Positions 58,444-64,000 of a DNA stretch of 64,000 bases are shown piece after piece. The DNA lies in contig JAPWHR010000007.1 of assembly GCA_027214345.1 (NCBI GenBank), positions 264,889 to 328,888 on the forward strand, read 5' to 3'. The stretch's first letter is position 1. Every line of letters begins with the position of its first letter. A program made the translations under genes and the position numbers. The notes beneath the pieces were generated by a model. The model did no database searches. It saw only the letters and a list, made by a program, of their open reading frames with translations, and was not told where the DNA came from. Origin of the DNA: Comamonadaceae bacterium G21597-S1 (lineage in GTDB: Bacteria; Pseudomonadota; Gammaproteobacteria; Burkholderiales; Burkholderiaceae_C).

Positions 58444-58580
58444 GATGATCACCGTTTGTTTTTGTGGGCCCGCCGCACGGTCGCTAGGTACTCCGCAGGG
58501 TCGAGTCGATTATGGATGAAGCTGCTCACACGGCATGCCGCCGTGTACGAGGCTCACCTGTTTCAGTCGTTGCATGATAC

Positions 58581-58622
58581 GTCAACGACTGCGTTGACAT
58601 AGAAGCAATACTGCGCCATACT
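58581..58622 (+). promoter_or_regulatory. promoter with TetR-type operator E (epimerase-SDR-DUF2889 operon)
   Basis: Perfect palindrome GTCAAC-GACTGC-GTTGAC (58581-58598). Its right half is part of a perfect -35 TTGACA (58594-58599), followed after 17 bp by CATACT (58617-58622) as -10. It lies between the TetR gene and the epimerase-like gene and could also affect the TetR gene. Confidence 0.72.
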
Positions 58623-58692
58623 TTGGCGGGACGGCCATATGGCCTGCCCACCGGAGACATCGATTCATGCGCCTCATCTCGCGCCAGACGCA

Positions 58693-59811
58693 ATGAAAAC
58701 CGCATTGCTGGTTGGCGGCACAGCGGCCACGGGCGTCGCGATTGCGGCAGAATTGCGCACCCGTGGCTATCGGGTCACCGTATACCACCGCGGGCAACAC
58801 GAGTTGCCGGAGCTGTCTGACCTCGAGCACATCCACGGCGATCCCCACCACGGCGCATCGATCGAGCATGATCTGGCCCGACGCGATTGGGACGTCACCG
58901 TCGCCACCTACGGTCGGATCCGCCATCTGGCGCAGGCGCTGCGCGGCCGAACCGGCCATTTCGTCTCGATCGGCGGTATGCCGGTGGTCAGTGCACAGCC
59001 CGGCGTGCCGCTGCTCGAACACCACCCTTATGAAACGCAGGAGCATGCCCCGGCCGGGCTCAAGGGGCTGCTGCCGCGCATTGTCGAGACCGAGCAGGCC
59101 GTGATGGCCGCCCACGCTCGCGGCGACTTCGTTGCGACCGTGGTGCGATATCCCTACATTTATGGCCCGCATGCGGTGGTCACACAGGAATGGCCGGTCA
59201 TCAAACGCATACTTGATGGCCGACTACGTTGGATTCTGCAGGGCGACGGGTTGCTGCTGCGCGGGCGCTGTGCATCGCCCAATGCCGCCAGACTGGTGGG
59301 CCTGGTTCTTGACCAACCATCGGTATCCGGCGGCGCGCTCTTCCATGCCGGCGACACGCGCCAGTTCACGCAACGCGAATGGCTGACGCTGATCGCCGGC
59401 ATCATGGGATTCCGCTTCGAATTCGTCGACATCCCGATCGCACTGTCCCCGATAGGTCGCTCTGCGGTGCCGATGGCCGGCGATCACACCTGGAGCCGTT
59501 CGGTCGATGTTGAATCCGGGGTGTTGCGCCACGCGTTGGTGAGCAACGAGTTGTCCCGTCACGCGCTCGGATATGCCGACGCGGTGTCGCCAGAGGACTG
59601 GCTGCGCAAGACCGTGGCGCACTGGCTGGAATATCCGCCCCATGTCGATGGCCAATCCGGACGGCTGGAAGCTCGCGATTTCGACTATGCCGCGGAAGAT
59701 GAACTGCTGGCCTACTGGGACCGTGTAGTGGCTGCTGCGCCACGCTGTGGCTCGCCGCTGTTGCGCGCGCATCCCTACGACCATCCCCGCGCGATTGCCG
59801 CTCCAAGCTGA
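58693..59811 (+). CDS. NAD-dependent epimerase/dehydratase-like protein (extended SDR)
   Basis: 372 residues from the ATG at 58693 where the Rossmann strand begins. The glycine motif reads 'ALLVGGTAATGVAIAAEL', a variant of GxxGxxG. Later segments are 'VVRYPYIYGPHAVVTQEWPVIKRIL', typical of extended SDR proteins, and 'HAGDTRQFTQREWLTLIAGIMGFRFEFVDI'. The usual YxxxK pair is not evident, so redox activity may be altered. The gene is the first in an operon with an SDR and a DUF2889 protein. Function in the pathway is unknown. Confidence 0.82.
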   Translation: MKTALLVGGTAATGVAIAAELRTRGYRVTVYHRGQHELPELSDLEHIHGDPHHGASIEHDLARRDWDVTVATYGRIRHLAQALRGRTGHFVSIGGMPVVSAQPGVPLLEHHPYETQEHAPAGLKGLLPRIVETEQAVMAAHARGDFVATVVRYPYIYGPHAVVTQEWPVIKRILDGRLRWILQGDGLLLRGRCASPNAARLVGLVLDQPSVSGGALFHAGDTRQFTQREWLTLIAGIMGFRFEFVDIPIALSPIGRSAVPMAGDHTWSRSVDVESGVLRHALVSNELSRHALGYADAVSPEDWLRKTVAHWLEYPPHVDGQSGRLEARDFDYAAEDELLAYWDRVVAAAPRCGSPLLRAHPYDHPRAIAAPS

Positions 59812-59852
59812 CACGCCGGCGCCGGAAACCTTCATTACAGAAACCCAAGACC

Positions 59853-60686
59853 ATGAAACTCGACAACAAGGTGGCGATTGTTACCGGCGCCGGCAACGGT
59901 ATCGGCGAAGCACTGGCTCGGCGCTTCGCCAGTGCTGGCGCGCGAGGCGTCGTCGTCAGCGACCTGAGTGCAGCGGATGCGCATCGGGTGGCAGACCACA
60001 TCAACGCTTCTGGCGGGCGCGCCATTGGAGTCGCCGCCGATGTCGCGAACGAGGACGCGCTGCGCGGCTTGGTCGAGACAGCGCAGTCGCGCTTCGGCCC
60101 GGTGGACATATTCTGTTCCAACGCCGGCATCGTGGACGAAGGCGGCGTGGACACGGCCGAATACCTTTGGGAGAGGTCCTGGAACGTCAACGTGATGGCG
60201 CACGTGCGCGCAGCACGCGCCGTGCTGCCTGGGATGCTGGCTCGGCGCAGCGGCTACCTCGTTAGCACCTGTTCGGCCGCAGGGCTGCTGACCAGTCCGG
60301 GGGCCGCGCCTTACAGCGTGACGAAGCACGCAGCCGTCGCGCTGGCCGAGTGGCTGGCCATCATGCACGGCGACGCCGGCATCCGGGTCAGCGTAATCTG
60401 CCCGCAAGCGGTACGTACCAAGTTGCTGACCGGATCCATCGAGTCCGGCAATGCCGCGTCCGGCGCGTTCGCACGCATGGGCCGCTTGCTCGAGCCCGAT
60501 GAAGTGGCCGCCTGCGCGATGCAAGGCATCGAAGCCGAGCGCTTCCTGATCCTGCCGCACCCTGAGGTTCAGGGTTACTGGGAGCGCAAGGTCAGCGATA
60601 TCGACCGCTGGCTGGCCGGCATGCGCAGATTTCTGGTCCAGGCGCGGGAACAGACACCCACCACTACGTCCCGGAGCCCGTCATGA
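59853..60686 (+). CDS. short-chain dehydrogenase/reductase
   Basis: 277 residues. Cofactor motif TGAGNGIG (near residue 12), 'SNAG' (near 90), catalytic Ser in 'VSTCSAAGLL' and YSVTK (near 155) are in place, so it should be active. It oxidises a secondary alcohol or reduces a ketone. A ketone product would suit the BVMO encoded in the opposite operon under the same operator. It overlaps the DUF2889 gene by 4 bp. Confidence 0.92.
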   Translation: MKLDNKVAIVTGAGNGIGEALARRFASAGARGVVVSDLSAADAHRVADHINASGGRAIGVAADVANEDALRGLVETAQSRFGPVDIFCSNAGIVDEGGVDTAEYLWERSWNVNVMAHVRAARAVLPGMLARRSGYLVSTCSAAGLLTSPGAAPYSVTKHAAVALAEWLAIMHGDAGIRVSVICPQAVRTKLLTGSIESGNAASGAFARMGRLLEPDEVAACAMQGIEAERFLILPHPEVQGYWERKVSDIDRWLAGMRRFLVQAREQTPTTTSRSPS

Positions 60687-61285
60687 CCGATTCCAGCACC
60701 AGCACGCAGGCCTCGGCTTGGACCCGCAAGCCGATCAACCATCGCAAGGTCGACCTCGTGAGTTATCTCCGCTCGGACGGTCTATGGGATATCGAAGCCA
60801 CGCTGACGGACACGCGCGCCTATGCGTCCACCGCACTCGAGCGTGGACATATTGCGGCCGGCGACCCGGTGCACGATATCCATGTATGCGTCACGCTGAA
60901 CGACCAGATGGTCGTCGAAACAGCCCGTGCCTCAATGAACACAGTGCCATATGGCGCGTGTCCCGGTGCACTGCCCACCGTCGAACGCATGGCAGGCGCA
61001 CAGGTCGGCCCCGGCTGGCGGCGCCAGATCGATCAACAACTGGGCAACGATTTGGGTTGCACCCATATCCGCGAAATGCTGCTGCACATCGCAACAATGG
61101 CCTACCAGACCATTCCCGTATGGCACGCACAGGCGACCGGGGACATGGTCGCCGGAATCGACGGCGCACCCCCGATGCATCTGGGCAAATGCACGGCGTG
61201 GGCCTTCGACGGCCCCGTTGTAGCGCGCCACTACCCGCAGTTCGCCAAGAGGAACAAAGCCTCACAAGATGGCCCGGGTTTCTGA
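60683..61285 (+). CDS. DUF2889-family protein
   Basis: 200 residues; start overlaps the SDR stop (ATGA). The family pattern 'SDGLWDIEATLTDTRAY', 'GDPVHDIHVCVTLNDQMVVETARASMNTVPYGACPGALPTVERMAGAQVGPGWRRQI' and 'LGCTHIREMLLHIATMAYQT' is clear. No biochemical role is established for the family to my knowledge. The conserved His and Cys residues (HDIHVC, CTHI) might bind a metal. Presence in the TetR regulon places it in the same catabolic pathway. Confidence 0.85.
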   Translation: MTDSSTSTQASAWTRKPINHRKVDLVSYLRSDGLWDIEATLTDTRAYASTALERGHIAAGDPVHDIHVCVTLNDQMVVETARASMNTVPYGACPGALPTVERMAGAQVGPGWRRQIDQQLGNDLGCTHIREMLLHIATMAYQTIPVWHAQATGDMVAGIDGAPPMHLGKCTAWAFDGPVVARHYPQFAKRNKASQDGPGF

Positions 61286-62016
61286 ACTGGACACCGGGAC
61301 CAACGCCAGGTTGTTGATTTCATTTGCCCGCATGGCGCAGGTTTTCGCCACACGGCGAATAGCCGAGGTGTCCGTTGCGAGATCTGTTCGGTGGTGATGA
61401 GTGGCGGAGGTTGCGCTGGGAGTTCAGGCTGCAGCAGGTCGAGCGACATGCGATACTCGCGCTCGGTCCGCTTGAATCGCGGAAGGGTCAGCTCGCACAG
61501 CCAAGTTCGGGGAACAAATAGGGGAACAACCGTAACCCAATTTTCGAGAACTGAGCAATGGTAACGAAAAATCAACCTCTTTCGATTCCCTTCACCGCCG
61601 ACCCAGGACGATTCAAGCGATTTCATTGAGATCCAGGCAATCTAAGTCCAAGGGCACGCAATCGCCCCCAGTGCATTGACCGTCGGCGTGTGAGTTCGCC
61701 TTTCTTGTCGCGCTGATCACTTGACTATCAAGAGTTCCTTCTTGCCAGGCCGCTCTCAGCCAGACATCATGTCCGGTGCTCCCACAAATTTCGCTGTTCA
61801 GTTTTGCGAAGCCACTAATGCCGTGTCGACCGACCACTTCATACAGTGCCGCCAGGTATCCCTCAGTGGTCTCTTGGGCGCCGAACTCCCGACAAGTCGG
61901 CACCAAGCGCGTCGGCAAGTGGTAGCTACGACCCAACAGGTTTCAGGTCGTCGCAGCCGGTTTGTGGGGCTTTTTGTAGGGTATCGGTGATTTTTCATCG
62001 ATTCCCATTGGGAAAG
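61286..62016. other. 730-bp region without recognisable genes, between module 4 and the tRNA block
   Basis: Minus-strand frames exist at 61231-61626 and 61613-61936, the second with a fairly protein-like composition, but I recognise no family in either and neither has a clear RBS. GC is lower than in the modules. This could be a decayed gene or the scar of an integration event next to tRNA-Asp. Confidence 0.4.
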
Positions 62017-62093
62017 TGGCGGAGTGGACGGGACTCGAACCCGCGACCCCCGGCGTGACAGGCCGGTATTCTAACCAACTGAACTACCACTCC
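62017..62093 (-). tRNA. tRNA-Asp (GTC)
   Basis: 77 bases including an encoded CCA. The acceptor stem is GGAGTGG paired with CCACTCC, the anticodon loop CTGTCAC carries GTC, and the T-loop GTTCGAGTC is normal. It is the last of three tRNAs on the minus strand and the one nearest the accessory region. Confidence 0.96.
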
Positions 62094-62184
62094 TGGTAGC
62101 TGACGTTTCCTCTTGCGAGGCAAGTCGCCTGCTCTTGCGAGCAAGCCGTCAACGACTTGTGCCTTTTGCGCCTTGCGGCGTGTC

Positions 62185-62260
62185 TGGCGACCCCACGGGG
62201 ATTCGAACCCCGGTACCTACCGTGAAAGGGTAGTGTCCTAGGCCTCTAGACGATGGGGTC
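62185..62260 (-). tRNA. tRNA-Glu (TTC)
   Basis: 76 bases including CCA. Acceptor GACCCCA pairs with the 3' side TGGGGTC, and the anticodon loop CTTTCAC carries TTC. It lies between tRNA-Ala and tRNA-Asp, downstream of the glutamyl-tRNA synthetase gene. Confidence 0.96.
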
Positions 62261-62326
62261 AAAGCCTTGGAACTCCGTTTAAAGCTCACTGTGCTGGACC
62301 TCTTTCAAAGTCCGTCGAAAATCATG

Positions 62327-62402
<76 letters not shown>

Positions 62403-62465
62403 CAAACATCCGGTGCGGTTTTCGCCGCCCCGTCAATTTCCGAGCCTCGAATTATAGCCACAAAA

Positions 62466-63860
62466 TTATGGCGTTCTGAGACGCTCGATCGCGGTTTCGC
62501 GAATAAAAAGTGCGATCACCGCATCGAGCGACGGCGTCTGGCTGGTGCCAAGCAACAACACCCGCGTGGCCATGGCCAGTTGCGGCATCTTGATGCCGGT
62601 CGCGGCCAGCACCTCCTTGATGGTGGCAGCGATCGACGGCTTGTCCCACACGCAGTCCGCCAGCTTGTCGGCCAGCAGTGCCAGCGCCGGCCGCACCGCG
62701 TCGGTCACGTGGCGCTCGCGCTCGGCCGGCTCCGGGGGCACCGGCGCATAGAAGCCGCTGGCCCACTGCGCCAGCGCCACCGTGGTGTCGCAACGATCCT
62801 TGAAAAGCGCACAGATGCCGGGCAGCCGGCCGTCATCGACGCTCGTCACGCCCAATCGCTTCATCTGCGCCGATACGAGCGCCGCCAGCGCATCGTCGGC
62901 CATGGCCTTGATGTATTGCGCATTGACCCAGTTGAGCTTGGCGGCATCCCATTGCGCCGGGCTCTTGGCCAGATGCGTGCCGTCGAACCATGCGACGAGC
63001 TGGTCCCGCGCAAACAGTTCGTCGTCGCCATGGCTCCAGCCCAGGCGCGACAGGTAGTTGACCATTGCCTCCGGCAGGTAACCGGCTTCCTCGTATTGCA
63101 TCACGCTGACCGCGCCGTGGCGCTTGGACAACTTGTCACCGTCCGGGCCCAGGATCATCGGCACATGGCCGTACAGCGGCAGCTCTGCGCCCAGCGCGCG
63201 CAGGATGTTGATCTGACGCGGCGTGTTGTTGACATGGTCATCGCCGCGCAGCACATGGCTGATCTGCATGTCCCAGTCGTCGACGACGACGCAGAAGTTG
63301 TAGGTCGGCGTGCCGTCGCCGCGCGCGATGATCAGGTCGTCGAGTTCGCGATTGCTGATCGTGATCCGGCCCTTGACCAGGTCGTCCCAGCTGACGTCGC
63401 CGTCCAGCGGGTTGCGAAACCGCACCACCGGGGCCACGCCCTGCGGCACCTCGGGCAGGGTCTTGCCCGGCTCCGGCCGCCAGCGGCCGTCGTAGCGGGG
63501 CTTCTCGCCGCGCGCGCGTTGCGCCTCGCGCATCGCGTCGAGCTCGTCACTCTGGCAATAACAGTGATAGGCCGTTCCATTGGCCAGCATCTGCGCAATC
63601 ACGGCGCGGTAGCGGTCCAGGCGCTGCATCTGGTAATACGGCCCTTCGTCGTAACCCAGTTCCAGCCATTGCATGGCCGCGATGATCTGGTCCACCGCCT
63701 CCTGGGTCGAGCGGGCCACGTCGGTGTCCTCGATGCGCAGGATGAAATCCCCGCCGAAGTGGCGCGCGAACGCCCACGAGAACAAGGCGGTGCGCGCCGT
63801 GCCCAGATGCAGGAAACCGGTGGGAGACGGAGCGATGCGTGTACGAACCTTGCGTGTCAT
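62466..63860 (-). CDS. gltX: glutamyl-tRNA synthetase
   Basis: 464 residues, full length. The class I signature '[26 protein letters not shown]' (HIGH equivalent HLGT) is at residues 8-33, '[38 protein letters not shown]' lies mid-protein, and the KMSKS equivalent is KLSKR in '[12 protein letters not shown]'. The C-terminal anticodon-binding helical domain is complete. It charges tRNA-Glu in the cytoplasm; tRNA-Glu itself is encoded 205 bp downstream. This is a core gene and marks the right border of the catabolic region. Confidence 0.97.
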   Translation of the reverse strand: MTRKVRTRIAPSPTGFLHLGTARTALFSWAFARHFGGDFILRIEDTDVARSTQEAVDQIIAAMQWLELGYDEGPYYQMQRLDRYRAVIAQMLANGTAYHCYCQSDELDAMREAQRARGEKPRYDGRWRPEPGKTLPEVPQGVAPVVRFRNPLDGDVSWDDLVKGRITISNRELDDLIIARGDGTPTYNFCVVVDDWDMQISHVLRGDDHVNNTPRQINILRALGAELPLYGHVPMILGPDGDKLSKRHGAVSVMQYEEAGYLPEAMVNYLSRLGWSHGDDELFARDQLVAWFDGTHLAKSPAQWDAAKLNWVNAQYIKAMADDALAALVSAQMKRLGVTSVDDGRLPGICALFKDRCDTTVALAQWASGFYAPVPPEPAERERHVTDAVRPALALLADKLADCVWDKPSIAATIKEVLAATGIKMPQLAMATRVLLLGTSQTPSLDAVIALFIRETAIERLRTP

Positions 63861-63943
63861 GGTCTTGTATCTTGCTTCATTTCAGTTTTCCATGGCGCCG
63901 TGCGCCACCCACGAGGCATGAAAGTTCAAGGGGCCGCCGCGCA

Positions 63944-63983
63944 CGGCCGCTCCGAAGCGGCCGGCCCGCCCCCCAGTGGGGGG
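63944..63983. repeat. two GC-rich hairpins upstream of gltX
   Basis: CGGCCGCT-ccga-AGCGGCCG (63944-63963) is followed by CCCCCC-agt-GGGGGG (63969-63983), itself flanked by CCGGCC and GGCCGG. They lie 84 bp upstream of gltX and could be a terminator for a gene beyond the window or a REP-like intergenic element. Confidence 0.6.
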
Positions 63984-64000
63984 TTCGGCCGGTTTACACG

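Noticed and set aside
61613..61936. Minus-strand frame of 107 codons with protein-like composition
   Set aside because: No family is recognised, no RBS is seen, and it is in a low-GC gap; not enough to call a gene.

Overview
The window reads as a high-GC chromosomal segment of a betaproteobacterium, most likely Burkholderiales and probably an Alcaligenaceae relative (Bordetella/Achromobacter type). The signs are five Bug-type (tripartite tricarboxylate transporter) periplasmic binding proteins, five CaiB/BaiF CoA-transferases, and a housekeeping gltX plus tRNA block at the right edge. Almost everything left of 61.3 kb is catabolic: it looks like a stacked accessory region of four aromatic/alicyclic-acid degradation modules, each with its own regulator or operator set.

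Module 1 (about 4.4-17.4 kb, mostly minus strand) is a meta-cleavage pathway. One ten-gene operon runs from 13132 down to 4419: VOC-type ring-cleavage candidate, C-C hydrolase, Rieske dioxygenase alpha and beta, thiolase-like protein plus DUF35 partner, HpaH-type hydratase, HpaI-type aldolase, aldehyde dehydrogenase, and an enoyl-CoA hydratase whose end is cut off by an IS4-family transposase remnant. An acyl-CoA dehydrogenase, an IclR regulator and an MhpA-like flavin hydroxylase lie upstream.

Module 2 (17.8-26.9 kb) is a CoA-dependent pathway: two CoA-transferases, a MaoC/FAS1-like hydratase, an acyl-CoA dehydrogenase, a third CoA-transferase and a CitE-like lyase, bracketed by two Bug proteins. 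Its gene content resembles itaconate/C5-dicarboxylate degradation (CoA transfer, hydration, lyase). A P450/ferredoxin pair (27.2-28.7 kb) and a converging phthalate-dioxygenase-reductase-like gene (29 kb) follow.

Module 3 (30.6-39.7 kb) is headed by a MarR regulator with a perfect palindrome between it and a divergent Bug gene. It encodes a Rieske oxygenase, a flavin hydroxylase, a CoA-transferase, an SDR, a VOC protein and a hydrolase.

Module 4 (40.3-61.3 kb) is the most striking. A TetR regulator sits among five transcription units that carry six copies of the palindrome GTCAAC-N6-GTTGAC, at three promoters lying over a recognisable -35 box. The units encode a complete Liv-type ABC importer, two acyl-CoA ligases, a Rieske oxygenase with Glu in place of the usual bridging Asp, a carboxymuconolactone-decarboxylase-like protein, a Baeyer-Villiger-type monooxygenase, two enoyl-CoA hydratases, a SnoaL-like protein, an epimerase-like protein, an SDR, a DUF2889 protein and a biotinyl-carboxyltransferase fusion.

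A second shared operator, whose half-sites flank the -35 region (ATGG-N10-CCAT-type), recurs before the module 1 operon, the module 1 acyl-CoA dehydrogenase, module 2 and the P450. It suggests that one regulator, plausibly the IclR protein, links modules 1 and 2. To the right, about 0.7 kb without recognisable genes leads to tRNA-Asp, tRNA-Glu, tRNA-Ala and gltX, which look like core chromosome.
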